Assembly (NCBI GenBank): GCA_030651515.1
Contig: JAUSEO010000043.1
Coordinates: forward strand, 1-37,036
Source of the DNA: an archaeon
Lineage (GTDB): Archaea > Iainarchaeota > Iainarchaeia > Iainarchaeales > GW2011-AR10
Direction: 5' to 3'
Length of the DNA: 37,036 nt
The notes beneath the pieces were generated by a model. It had not been told where the DNA came from. It did not search any database and worked only from the letters and a program-made list of their open reading frames with translations. The position numbers were made by a program, and so were the translations under genes. Positions 1 to 9,308 of this stretch are shown here, in pieces (the first letter of the stretch is position 1; every line of letters begins with the position of its first letter).

Positions 1-2
1 CT

Positions 3-191
3 ACAACCGATGAAATCGTGCTGAATGAAGAGGAGAATGAGTGCAGGCAAAAAATGGACTGTACCGGCTGTACGCAGGCACTTGAGTGCCTTTCAGTGTG
101 GGAAGCAAAACTTCCTGGAGCAGTCCTTGAAGTTGGGGCAAAGGAATTCGCGCTAAGGGTTTTTGAGCCAACCAATGGAACTTGCGGGTGA
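3..191 (+). CDS. C-terminal fragment of a Cys-containing hypothetical protein (truncated by window edge)
   Basis: Open frame from base 3 to TGA at 189-191: TTDEIVLNEEENECRQKMDCTGCTQALECLSVWEAKLPGAVLEVGAKEFALRVFEPTNGTCG*; CxxC within a Cys-rich segment. Confidence 0.5.
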   Translation, partial: TTDEIVLNEEENECRQKMDCTGCTQALECLSVWEAKLPGAVLEVGAKEFALRVFEPTNGTCG

Positions 192-198
192 AAAAAAG

Positions 199-888
199 TT
201 ATTTGATTAAAATTTTTTCAACCAGCTTCACGTTCTTGACTTCCAAGTGCCCACAGAAATCATCCTCGACAATTTTTTGTGTTTCCCCAAAGGCAATGCG
301 TTTTGAAAAAATCGGGCCATCGCACACGAATGTGTCGGCGTAGCCGCCTTCAAAACCAATGTGAAAACCAAACTTTTTCGAATCTACTTCAAGCTGTGGA
401 AAGTTTTCTTTTGTCACAGTCTTTCCAAGCCAGTTCAAAAGGCCGGCTGACGCAACTTGCGTGATTACGATTTCGTAACCTTTGTCAAGCATTTCGCGGA
501 AAAGCTCTCCGTGGTCTTCTCCACCGTGGGATGGGAAAACCTGTATTCCAAGAGGCGCGAGGGCTTCCTTGACGCTGCGAATCTGGGTTTCCTGCAAACC
601 CACGCCGCCAAAGACAACAGCATCAACCGGGTTTTTTGCGACAACGTTCTTGACTATTTCTGCCTCTTTGACAGGGTCTGCAACGTCACAAGAAACAAGG
701 ATGTGCTTTAACCCAAGCTGGGCTGCTAAGTGAGTCGTGTGTTCTACTGTCGCATAGTGAAAAAGGTAACAGTCCTTCCTGGAAGGCTTTACGGACAAGA
801 GATATGCTATTTCGTGGCCTTTTGAAAGGGCCCAGTCTATGGCAAAAGTGCTGTCCTTGCCACCCGAAAACATTACCGCCAAGCGCAT
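199..888 (-). CDS. Diphthine--ammonia ligase-like ATP-PPase (DPH6/MJ0570 family)
   Basis: N-terminal SGGKDS PP-loop, AxxxGHE, FGG...QE..R motifs. Confidence 0.85.
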   Translation of the reverse strand: MRLAVMFSGGKDSTFAIDWALSKGHEIAYLLSVKPSRKDCYLFHYATVEHTTHLAAQLGLKHILVSCDVADPVKEAEIVKNVVAKNPVDAVVFGGVGLQETQIRSVKEALAPLGIQVFPSHGGEDHGELFREMLDKGYEIVITQVASAGLLNWLGKTVTKENFPQLEVDSKKFGFHIGFEGGYADTFVCDGPIFSKRIAFGETQKIVEDDFCGHLEVKNVKLVEKILIK

Positions 889-947
889 AGATTACATAAT
901 TTTCCAGGCATAGCCTTAAATACGTTTTTTAACCTCCAAAATGGAAC

Positions 948-1910
948 TCATGCGTTTAATCCGGCAATTAATTTGGCGTCGAATTTTCTCCTGGTTTCCC
1001 CGCCATAGATGGAGTAATACTTGAACACCCTGTCTGGTGCCCCGTGGACAGAAATGTAGTTGGCGCCTGCCGAAAACGCTTCTTTAAAACGGCCTTTGAG
1101 GGAAGATGATGCCAAAATCAGTGGTGCGTCTGTCACTAGCCGGGATAAGGCGATGCAGTTGAGGGTCGTGTCAATGTCACCCGTTTTTTCGTTCTCGTAA
1201 GCGCTTCCCTTGGTGGGGCAAAAAACCGAGGACTCTACTTGGTATAAGTCAAGTTTCTTCATCAACAGCAAGTCATTGGCTATGTCTGAAAGAACCTGGT
1301 TTGGCAGCCCCACAATGTTCCCTGAACCAATCCGAAACCCTATTTCCCGCAATTTTTGTATGTGAAAAAGCCGCTGGCTTAACTTTGCTTCCGGCCTTAT
1401 TATTCGGAATTGTTTTGGGTTGGAAGTCTCGAATTTCAACAGATAATTGGCTGCCCCGCTTTTGAACATTTGTTTATACTCTTCTTCGTTCCTGTGCCCA
1501 ATTCCAATGGTTATATTGCCACAGTATTTTTTTGCATGCATTATGATGGCGCAGATTTCGCCAATCGTGTAAGCGGAGCTTTCCCCGCAAGAAAGCTGTA
1601 TCAGGCCTGTTTTGCCATCATAGTTTTCGTCAATTATTTTTTTGATTTCTTCCACGTTTAGTTTATAGCGTGGCAAACTCTTGTTGCCCCTTGTTATCCC
1701 GCAAAACAGGCATGTATTCTTGCAGATGTTGGATGCCTCTATGCATAGCCTCACAAAAATTTTTTTGCCAGACAACAGCTCTTTTTTATGCCTGGCTAAA
1801 GTGAACAGTTTTTGCTGTGAAGCGCCCCTCGTTTTGAGCAATTGGATTAACTCGTTTCGAGTGACGCGCTTATTTTCCCCAAGTTTTGTGAACGCGGTTT
1901 CTACGCTCAT
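948..1910 (-). CDS. Radical SAM protein, HydE/PylB/BioB-like
   Basis: EASNICKNTCLFCGI (CxxxCxxC) followed by RYKLNVEEI; C-terminal ALSRL...GR.KEAFSAGAN. ATG at 1910 avoids overlapping the upstream gene (track start is 1958). Confidence 0.8.
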   Translation of the reverse strand: MSVETAFTKLGENKRVTRNELIQLLKTRGASQQKLFTLARHKKELLSGKKIFVRLCIEASNICKNTCLFCGITRGNKSLPRYKLNVEEIKKIIDENYDGKTGLIQLSCGESSAYTIGEICAIIMHAKKYCGNITIGIGHRNEEEYKQMFKSGAANYLLKFETSNPKQFRIIRPEAKLSQRLFHIQKLREIGFRIGSGNIVGLPNQVLSDIANDLLLMKKLDLYQVESSVFCPTKGSAYENEKTGDIDTTLNCIALSRLVTDAPLILASSSLKGRFKEAFSAGANYISVHGAPDRVFKYYSIYGGETRRKFDAKLIAGLNA

Positions 1911-1911
1911 T

Positions 1912-2334
1912 TCAATCTCCAAGTATTTGGATGAATACCTTGCGGTCTCTTCCGCCATCCAGTTCTACAAGGAACAAGGTGTTCCACGTGCCATAAACGA
2001 GTTTTCCTTCGTTTATTATCATGGTTTCCGACTGGTTCATCAAAGCTGCTATGAGGTGCGAGGGAGTGTTGGGTTTTTTGTCCGGCGCAGTAGAATCATG
2101 GATATACCCTGCTCCAACGGGGGCTAGTTTGCTGAAGAAAACGGGATAGTCTTTCAAAATGCCTGCTTCTTTTTCCATGATTTTTACACACGCAGTAGCG
2201 TGCGGGGAATACACAACCACTATGCCATTTTTGATTTTGCTGTCTTTTATTTTTTCTTCCACTTTTTTTGTCATGTCCACAAATTCTATTTTCTGTGTTG
2301 TTTTTATCTGCAATTCATAGAATTTTGTGCCCAT
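1912..2334 (-). CDS. YjbQ/UPF0047 family (secondary thiamine-phosphate synthase-like)
   Basis: SPHATACV, PNTPSHLIAALM, GTWNTLFLVELDGGRDRKV family motifs. Confidence 0.85.
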   Translation of the reverse strand: MGTKFYELQIKTTQKIEFVDMTKKVEEKIKDSKIKNGIVVVYSPHATACVKIMEKEAGILKDYPVFFSKLAPVGAGYIHDSTAPDKKPNTPSHLIAALMNQSETMIINEGKLVYGTWNTLFLVELDGGRDRKVFIQILGD

Positions 2335-2359
2335 TTTTTTCACTCCTTGGGAAGCGCGT

Positions 2360-3298
2360 CTACGCGTACTTCAGCAGCATCTGTTTTATTTTTTTAGTCA
2401 TTTCCAGTGCTTCGCCATAAGGCCTTTGCCACATGTTCCTGCCATAAACAAGGCCGGTTACGCCTGCTTTTAGGCAAAATTCTGTTTTTCCAACCAAGTC
2501 TTTGTCTGAAACTTTCCCGCCACCGCTAACTATTACGAATGTTTTGCCTGCTGACTCCACTACTCTTTTCATTCGTGCTTCATCGCTTGCATTCTCCAGT
2601 TCTATGTATGGCTTGGTTTCCTCATTCTTTTCTAGAAACGCTTTGTATTTTTCCAGTTTTTCTCCTGAAAGCTTTTTTGGGATGTTGAGCTTGATTATGT
2701 CTGCCCCCACTTCCATTGCTACCCTGGCGGCATAGTCAACGGAGTACAGGGAATCCCTGTCGCCTTTTTCCTGGACAGCTTTCCCCCTCGGATAACTCCA
2801 AACAACTAACGGCAAATCGTTTTCAATGCATTCTTTTCTCACCTGGCATAACTGCGCCAAGTCCCTGCCCTGTGCAGGAGAACCAATGTACAAAGTGTAT
2901 CCCACTGCAGTGGCTCCAAGCCGCACTGCATCTGCTACTGTTGAGGTCAGGGGGGAAAATGCTTCATCATCACTTGGAATTGCTGTTTTCCCGTTCACCT
3001 TGAGAATGAGGGGCATTTTGTTTTTGTAGTCGGGCCAGTATTTTTCCGCCAGGCCAATGTGGCATGCTATTGCAGAGTAGCCCCCTTCAATTGCAAGCCT
3101 GAACTGGAATTCGGGGTTTTTTGCTTTTGGGTTTGCAAAGAAGTCCATTGGCCCGTGCTCCAGGCCCTGGTCAATCGGAAGAAAAAGCAATTTCCCGTTT
3201 CCGGGACCGTGATTGTAAAGCAGCTCCTCCATTCTTTTCTTTTTTTCTGCCGAGAATTTGAAGTCATTCAGAACGGTTTTTTTGAATTCAAAGTCCAT
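2360..3298 (-). CDS. Class I fructose-bisphosphate aldolase, archaeal DhnA/DeoC-like
   Basis: DQGLEHGP, ADIIKLNIP (Schiff-base Lys region), FVIVSGGGKVSDKD, GVTGLVYGRNMWQRP. Confidence 0.88.
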   Translation of the reverse strand: MDFEFKKTVLNDFKFSAEKKKRMEELLYNHGPGNGKLLFLPIDQGLEHGPMDFFANPKAKNPEFQFRLAIEGGYSAIACHIGLAEKYWPDYKNKMPLILKVNGKTAIPSDDEAFSPLTSTVADAVRLGATAVGYTLYIGSPAQGRDLAQLCQVRKECIENDLPLVVWSYPRGKAVQEKGDRDSLYSVDYAARVAMEVGADIIKLNIPKKLSGEKLEKYKAFLEKNEETKPYIELENASDEARMKRVVESAGKTFVIVSGGGKVSDKDLVGKTEFCLKAGVTGLVYGRNMWQRPYGEALEMTKKIKQMLLKYA

Positions 3299-3393
3299 TG
3301 AACAAAACCCCCCCTGATACTACCTGTAGTGCTTTCATGATTTAAAACCTGTTGCCCGAACATACAGCGCCGCAAGAAAGCAAACAGCGCAAC

Positions 3394-3951
3394 TCATTTT
3401 TCCCCTGAAACAATCGACCACAATTTCTGGTACGGGCCAAAGTCTGGTGCTGTTATGTGCCCGGCCATTTTTTCCATTATTGGTTTGACGCCAAGCGATT
3501 CTGCAAGAAAAAGGCTTTCTTTCACGGAAATAAACGGGTCGTTGTCGGAAAAAACCACTACAAATTTCTTGGCGCTTTTCCTTATTTTCACCCAGTCAAA
3601 TGGGGCTGAAACAAAACCGTCGATTTCCGTGATTCCAAGCGGGTGGGCAAAGCCCGAAACCAAAACAACAAGACCGATGCTTACACCGCTTGGAAGTTTT
3701 TCAAGATAACGCAGGATGGTTGGGCACCCAAGGCTATGCCCGACTAAAACAGCATGTTCACCAGGAGACGCAACATTTTCTTCAAGTTTTGCAAGCCATT
3801 CCGAAAGAACAGGAGAATCGTAATTTGGCATCAAGGGAAAAAAAACATTCATTTTCCTGCCTTCAACGGCTTTTTGCTCCAGCCACTTCTGCCAGTGGAG
3901 CGGGTGTGTCCCGCCCCAGCCGTGAACAAGGACAAGAGTTTTTTTATCCAA
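3394..3951 (-). CDS. Alpha/beta hydrolase, RBBP9/YdeN-like serine hydrolase
   Basis: VHGWGGTHPLHWQKWLE, GHSLGCPTILRYL nucleophile elbow, FSDNDPFI, GHI. Confidence 0.85.
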   Translation of the reverse strand: MDKKTLVLVHGWGGTHPLHWQKWLEQKAVEGRKMNVFFPLMPNYDSPVLSEWLAKLEENVASPGEHAVLVGHSLGCPTILRYLEKLPSGVSIGLVVLVSGFAHPLGITEIDGFVSAPFDWVKIRKSAKKFVVVFSDNDPFISVKESLFLAESLGVKPIMEKMAGHITAPDFGPYQKLWSIVSGEK

Positions 3952-3985
3952 AAAAAACCACTTTTTAAAAACTGTAAAAATTATT

Positions 3986-4879
3986 TTATTGTTTCAAAAA
4001 CTTTTCCGCCAAGGCAATTGTTTTTTTATCACCCAAATATAGGGGCGTGCGGTCAGAAATTTTTTTAGGCTCGACATCCAGAATGGACTGCACGCCGTTT
4101 GAACCAGCGCCATTTGCTTCTGCTGCAATGAAGGACAAAGGGTTTGCCTCAAACAAAAGCCTCAGTTTTCCTTCTGGCTTGTTTTTAAGCGCGGGGTAAC
4201 AGAACACGCCGCCGTAATGAAGCACCTGGTTGAAGTCCGCAGTCAGGCTGCCGGAATAGCGGAGCTTGTAGTTGTTTTTTTCAAGCTCGGAAATAAACTT
4301 TGCATGAGCATCCGTCCACTCTGACTTCAGGCCACCGGAGCCATAAATCTCGCCTTGGGGGATAGTGATGCTTTCCTCGCGCAGAACAAACCGCCCGGTT
4401 TTTTTGTCCAGTGCAAACTCGTGCACCCCCTTGCCTTTGTATGCATAAACAAGCGTGGTGAGCGGACCGTAGAGGACAAAGCAGGCTGCATCCATCATGC
4501 TGCCTTTTTCCAGGACGTCGCCTTCGTTGAACATGCCAACGATTGTCCCAACCGCCAAGTTGGTTTTCACGCAACTCACGCCATCCAGTGGGTCAATGGT
4601 TATGCCCCACGAGCCCCGTGCCTTCACTATTTCTACTATTTCGCCCTGTTCCTCGGAAGCCACGTTGCGCACAATGCCGGTCTCTTCAAAGGCATCAATC
4701 AACAGCTGGTCTGCCCACTTGTCAAGCTCCAGTTGGTCTTCCCCATAAATGTTTTTTGTGCCGGCAAGCCTTGAGTGGTCCAAAAACCCGCCTGCAATTG
4801 CCTTTGACTGCCCTGCCACAGCCAGGACCAGGGTTTTTACGTCAAAGGGAACTGCAACCAGGTGCTCTTCAAGAAACAT
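3986..4879 (-). CDS. Fructose-1,6-bisphosphatase class I-like
   Basis: ITIDPLDGVSCVKTNLAVGTIVGMF metal/substrate motif, YSGSLTADFNQVLHYGGVFCYPA. Confidence 0.85.
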   Translation of the reverse strand: MFLEEHLVAVPFDVKTLVLAVAGQSKAIAGGFLDHSRLAGTKNIYGEDQLELDKWADQLLIDAFEETGIVRNVASEEQGEIVEIVKARGSWGITIDPLDGVSCVKTNLAVGTIVGMFNEGDVLEKGSMMDAACFVLYGPLTTLVYAYKGKGVHEFALDKKTGRFVLREESITIPQGEIYGSGGLKSEWTDAHAKFISELEKNNYKLRYSGSLTADFNQVLHYGGVFCYPALKNKPEGKLRLLFEANPLSFIAAEANGAGSNGVQSILDVEPKKISDRTPLYLGDKKTIALAEKFLKQ

Positions 4880-4947
4880 GAAAAAAATGTGCCTGATTAG
4901 TAATTTAAGGGTTTTGGAAAAAGCAATCTAGTGGAGCTGAACAGATT

Positions 4948-6018
4948 TTGGAAAAACCAGGCAGGGCAACAGCCGCGGAAAAAAAACCCAGCATATTCAT
5001 GGTCGGCCTGGGTGGAACGATAGCCGCCAAAGAAATCAACTCCAAATGGATATCCGGCCATTACTCGCAAAAAGAATTACTGAAAATGGACCCCAAGATA
5101 GAACACACTTTTGACGTCAAGACCTCAAACCTTTTCAGGATTCACTCGGCGGACACCCAGCCGGAACACTGGCTCTCGCTTGCAAACCTTGTCTACTACA
5201 ACCTGGATGAAGGCTTTGACGGTATAGTCGTCACGCACGGCACCGACACCATGCACTATACGAGCGCGGCGCTGAGTTTTCTGATACAGAATCTCAGCAC
5301 CCCAATCGTGTTCACGGGTTCACAGATAATCCCTGCAAAAATGGGTTCAGACGCGCCGAAAAACATTTACGACTCCCTAATGGTCGCGTCATACGCAGAC
5401 CTCGCCGAAGTCGTGATAGTCTTTAACGGCAAGATTTTCAGGGCAAACCGGGCCAAAAAGGTCGCAGCCGCTGACTTTGACGCATACAAGAGCTCAGGAA
5501 TCGAACCCCTTGGTTTTGTACAGCATGACATCGCGCTAAACGGCAAGCAAGTCAGGAGAAAAAAAAGAAAACCAAAATTATTCTCCAGGCTCGAGACAGA
5601 CGTTTCAATAGTTGAAGTCCACCCGGGCCTTAACCCAAAGAGCCTTGAAGCTGTCGCCAACTCCGGCCTGAAGGGGATAGTGCTTCGGGGATACGGCCTT
5701 GGAAACTACCCTGTCGAGAAAAAGTCCCTCACGCCTGCAATCAACAGCCTGGCCGAAAGGGGCATACCAGTAGTCCTCACGACACAATGCAGGATGGGGT
5801 CTGACTGGAAAAACGTTTTCTTCAAGGAAATAGGGACACGATATGACAACGCAAACGTCATTTTAGGCTACGACATGAGGCCCCACACAGCCCTCGTCAA
5901 GCTGATGTGGGTACTTGCACAGACAACCAAGCCAACACAGGTAAAAAAAATGATGCAAACAAGCTATGCAGGGGAAATAACCCCAAACATGGAAAAATAC
6001 AGGCAAAAAAAAAGATAA
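4948..6018 (+). CDS. L-asparaginase / GatD-like amidohydrolase without the GatD N-terminal domain
   Basis: GLGGTIAAKE, VVTHGTDTMHYTSAALSF, FTGSQ, GYGLGNYP; apparent TTG start. Confidence 0.85.
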   Translation: MEKPGRATAAEKKPSIFMVGLGGTIAAKEINSKWISGHYSQKELLKMDPKIEHTFDVKTSNLFRIHSADTQPEHWLSLANLVYYNLDEGFDGIVVTHGTDTMHYTSAALSFLIQNLSTPIVFTGSQIIPAKMGSDAPKNIYDSLMVASYADLAEVVIVFNGKIFRANRAKKVAAADFDAYKSSGIEPLGFVQHDIALNGKQVRRKKRKPKLFSRLETDVSIVEVHPGLNPKSLEAVANSGLKGIVLRGYGLGNYPVEKKSLTPAINSLAERGIPVVLTTQCRMGSDWKNVFFKEIGTRYDNANVILGYDMRPHTALVKLMWVLAQTTKPTQVKKMMQTSYAGEITPNMEKYRQKKR

Positions 6019-6039
6019 AAAAAAAGAACTGGTTTTTTT

Positions 6040-7362
6040 TTGGCAAAAGAAAAAAAAGACAACAGTGCAGGAAAAACACTGCACGTAGAGACAAAAGACC
6101 ATGAACTCGAAGGAACCGTGGTCAACACCCAAGGAAAGGAAATAACTCTCAAGCTTCCAAGTGGGTACAATGTCCTTGTAAACCAGGATGACATCCTGTC
6201 GAAAAAAATTCTCGGGCAAGCAAAAAACAACGGGAAAATAATTGCGAAAAAAATCCCCGAAAAAAACGGGCTCCCGAAAATATGCATCCTGCAGGTCGGA
6301 GGAACGATTGCAAGCAGGGTGGATTACAAGACCGGCGCAGTCAAGGTCGACTTTGAACCAAGCGAACTCCTCCACATGTTTCCCGAACTCGGGGAAATCG
6401 CGAATTTTGACGCAACAGCCATTGCAAGGGTATTCTCAGAGGACATGCGATTTGCCCACTACAAAAAAATCGCCCTTGCGATAAAAAAACAGGCAGAGTC
6501 AAAAAACCCGCCAAAAGGCATAATAGTGGCACACGGCACCGACACCATGCACTATACCAGCGCCGCCCTGGCATTCATGCTTGAAAACCCGCCCTTCCCA
6601 GTCATACTGGTCGGGGCACAGAGGTCAACAGACAGGGGAAGCTCGGACACTGCGACAAACCTCATCTCGGCAGCACACTTCATAGCCAAAACAGGTTACA
6701 AAGGCGTTGGCATCTGCATGCACGAAACCCCAGATGACACATCCTGCGTCATTCTCCCACCTGCAAAGACACGCAAAATGCATTCCTCGCGCCGCGACTC
6801 ATTCAGGGCAATAAACGCCACGCCAATTGCACGCGTGAACCCCCAGACAGGAGAAGTCACCATGATTTCAGCCCCGCAAAAAAACCAGGGAGAATTCGCG
6901 GTGAAACCAAAAATGGAGGAAAAAATCGGTTTGCTCAAGTCACACCCAAACCTCGACTGGCGCGAAATAGATTTCTACAGGAAAAACAAGTACAAGGGCC
7001 TTGTAATCGAGGGAACCGGCATGGGGCATATCCCGATAGGCGTTGAGGACAAGGAGACACAGCCAAACAAAAAAAACCTCGCCGCACTCAAAAAACTCAC
7101 AAAATCAGGATGCATAGTCGCCATGACCACCCAGTGCATTTTCGGCGAAGTAAGCAGCCACGTTTACAGCACCGGAGTGGAACTCCAGGAAGCCGGCATC
7201 GTTTCCGCAAAAGACATGCTCACTGAAACCGCGTTCATAAAACTCTCGTGGCTCCTTGGAAACTACAAGCCAAAAGAAGCACGCGAATTATTCACCCAAA
7301 ACCTGCGCGGAGAAATAAACGACCGCCACCAAATGAATTACTTTCCGCCAAAGGACCTATGA
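6040..7362 (+). CDS. gatD: Glu-tRNA(Gln) amidotransferase subunit D
   Basis: N-terminal GatD domain (HELEGTVVNTQGKEITLKLPSGYNVLV) plus asparaginase fold (GGTIASRVDYKTGAV, AHGTDTMHYTSAALAF, GAQRSTDRGSSD); TTG start. Confidence 0.93.
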   Translation: MAKEKKDNSAGKTLHVETKDHELEGTVVNTQGKEITLKLPSGYNVLVNQDDILSKKILGQAKNNGKIIAKKIPEKNGLPKICILQVGGTIASRVDYKTGAVKVDFEPSELLHMFPELGEIANFDATAIARVFSEDMRFAHYKKIALAIKKQAESKNPPKGIIVAHGTDTMHYTSAALAFMLENPPFPVILVGAQRSTDRGSSDTATNLISAAHFIAKTGYKGVGICMHETPDDTSCVILPPAKTRKMHSSRRDSFRAINATPIARVNPQTGEVTMISAPQKNQGEFAVKPKMEEKIGLLKSHPNLDWREIDFYRKNKYKGLVIEGTGMGHIPIGVEDKETQPNKKNLAALKKLTKSGCIVAMTTQCIFGEVSSHVYSTGVELQEAGIVSAKDMLTETAFIKLSWLLGNYKPKEARELFTQNLRGEINDRHQMNYFPPKDL

Positions 7363-7386
7363 CGCGCCGCGAGCACGGCAAATGGC

Positions 7387-7701
7387 TCATGAAAATAGTT
7401 TCTTTTCAGTCTCTTTCAGTAGTTCGCGCGCTTTCTCAAACAAGTCAAGGCCTTTCCTGGTGACCTTGTAGGTTTTCCTGTTCCCGTCCTTTGAAGCTGA
7501 AACGAACCCGCGCGATTGAAGCTTGTAAAGCACAACATATGCTGTCACGTTGCCGGGCTGAAAGCCAAAGCGCCCAAGTATTTCTTTCCTCAACGCGTAT
7601 GCGTGCATGGGCTTTTTTTTAAGCACGGAAAGAAGGTAAATCCACAACACATCGCGAGAAAGGCGTGATTTTAAACGGTTTAACTCGGGTTCCACAGACA
7701 T
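7387..7701 (-). CDS. PadR-like winged-helix transcriptional regulator
   Basis: LLSVLKKKPMHAYALRKEI...YVVLYKLQSRGFVSASKDGNRKTYKVTRKG; ATG at 7701. Confidence 0.75.
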   Translation of the reverse strand: MSVEPELNRLKSRLSRDVLWIYLLSVLKKKPMHAYALRKEILGRFGFQPGNVTAYVVLYKLQSRGFVSASKDGNRKTYKVTRKGLDLFEKARELLKETEKKLFS

Positions 7702-7754
7702 GACAATTCCACAAAAGCTTAAATATTTTACGGCCATAAAATAGTTTGGTTTTT

Positions 7755-8858
7755 ATGAGTGAAATACGCGTTGCAATTGCAGGGGTCGGGAACTGTGCAA
7801 GCTCGCTGGTCCAGGGCGTGCAGTACTACAGGGACATAAAAGCAAGCGATGAGCTGGTTCCCGGGCTTATGCACAATTCTTTCGGCGGCTATCTGGCAAG
7901 TGACATAAAGTTTGTAGCGGCTTTTGACGTGGACAAACGAAAAATAGGCAAAGACCTCTCGCAGGCAATCTTTGAAAAACCAAACTGCACGCAGGTTTTC
8001 TGCAAAAACGTTCCAAGACAAGGCGTGGAAATAAAAAAGGGTCCCGTGCTTGACGGCATTGCAAGCCACATGCAGGACTACCCGGACGACAACACTTTTT
8101 TAGTTGACCAAAAGCAAAAACCGGTTGACGTCGCAGAAGAGCTACGCAAAGCAAAAGCGCAAGTCCTCATAAACTATGTGCCTGTCGGAAGCGAAGACGC
8201 GGCAAAACACTATGCACAGGCGGCACTTGACACGGGATGTGGTTTTGTAAACTGCATGCCAGTGTTCATTGGCTCCAACCCGGAATGGGCAAAAAAATTC
8301 GAGCAAAAACAAATCCCGATAGTAGGTGACGATGTTAAAAGTTTGCTCGGGGCAACAATCCTCCACCGCGTCGTTGCAAAACTTTTTTCAGACCGCGGGG
8401 TAAAAATCGAGGGCACTTACCAGTTAAACGTTGGCGGGAACACGGATTTTCTGAACATGAAGGAGCAATCAAGGCTCAAAAGCAAAAAAATCTCCAAAAC
8501 AGAATCAGTGCAGTCACAGCTCCCGGCTCCCCTGTCAAGTGAAAAAATCCACATCGGGCCAAGCGATTACGTGCCCTGGCTCAAAGACCAAAAAATCGCG
8601 TTTATAAGGCTTGAAGGAAAAGGATTTGGAGGCGTCCCAATGAACCTTGAAATGAGGCTAAGCGTCGAAGACTCGCCAAACTCTGCAGGCGTGGTGATTG
8701 ACGCAGTCAGGGCGGCAAAACTTGCACTGGACCGGCACATTGGCGGGCCACTCATTTCGGCTTCAGCTTACTTCATGAAACACCCACCCCAGCAATTCCC
8801 CGACCCCGTGGCACGTCAAATGGTTGAAGAATTCATACGCGGAGAAAGAACAAAATGA
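7755..8858 (+). CDS. Inositol-1-phosphate synthase, archaeal type
   Basis: VAIAGVGNCASSLVQG, VNYVPVGSE, GDDVKSLLGATILHR, NVGGNTDFLN; ATG about 25 nt after the TATA-like CTTAAATATTTTA. Confidence 0.9.
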   Translation: MSEIRVAIAGVGNCASSLVQGVQYYRDIKASDELVPGLMHNSFGGYLASDIKFVAAFDVDKRKIGKDLSQAIFEKPNCTQVFCKNVPRQGVEIKKGPVLDGIASHMQDYPDDNTFLVDQKQKPVDVAEELRKAKAQVLINYVPVGSEDAAKHYAQAALDTGCGFVNCMPVFIGSNPEWAKKFEQKQIPIVGDDVKSLLGATILHRVVAKLFSDRGVKIEGTYQLNVGGNTDFLNMKEQSRLKSKKISKTESVQSQLPAPLSSEKIHIGPSDYVPWLKDQKIAFIRLEGKGFGGVPMNLEMRLSVEDSPNSAGVVIDAVRAAKLALDRHIGGPLISASAYFMKHPPQQFPDPVARQMVEEFIRGERTK

Positions 8859-9301
8859 GTTTCTTTGACAACTGGCTGATTCTTGGCCTTGCAGCCGCGC
8901 TTTTTTACGGTGCCGCGGCAGTCATGTCAAAAGTCGTTATCGGGGACAAGTTCCTTGCAATCAACCCAAAAGCCGCAGCACTCCTCATGTTTTTGGGAAG
9001 TGCAATCGTTATCGCAATTTTTTTCTTTTCTGCCCCGACAAAAATCCCGACACAGCCAGTGCTGATTGGCGCGGGCCTGCTTTACGGCATTCTGCTTACA
9101 ATCGGAAACGTCTTGGTCTACATTGCGCTTGAAAAGCACGCGAACATTGCACAACTCGCCCCAATCTACAACGTGAACACTCTCATTGCAGTGGTGCTTG
9201 GCATAGTTTTGCTTGCGGAAATCCCAAACCAGGCACAGGCAGTGAAAATCTTTATCGGAGCACTGCTCATAATGATTGGCTCAGTCCTTGTAACCGGGTG
9301 A
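8855..9301 (+). CDS. EamA/DMT-type small membrane transporter
   Basis: 148 aa, multiple TM helices, EamA-like C-terminal half; ATGA overlap with the preceding gene. Confidence 0.75.
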   Translation: MSFFDNWLILGLAAALFYGAAAVMSKVVIGDKFLAINPKAAALLMFLGSAIVIAIFFFSAPTKIPTQPVLIGAGLLYGILLTIGNVLVYIALEKHANIAQLAPIYNVNTLIAVVLGIVLLAEIPNQAQAVKIFIGALLIMIGSVLVTG

Positions 9302-9308
9302 AAAAAAA

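Noticed and set aside
6000-6060. Dense poly-A/T tracts between the asparaginase and gatD genes as a special element
   Set aside because: Long A runs from AAA Lys codons are common throughout this window.
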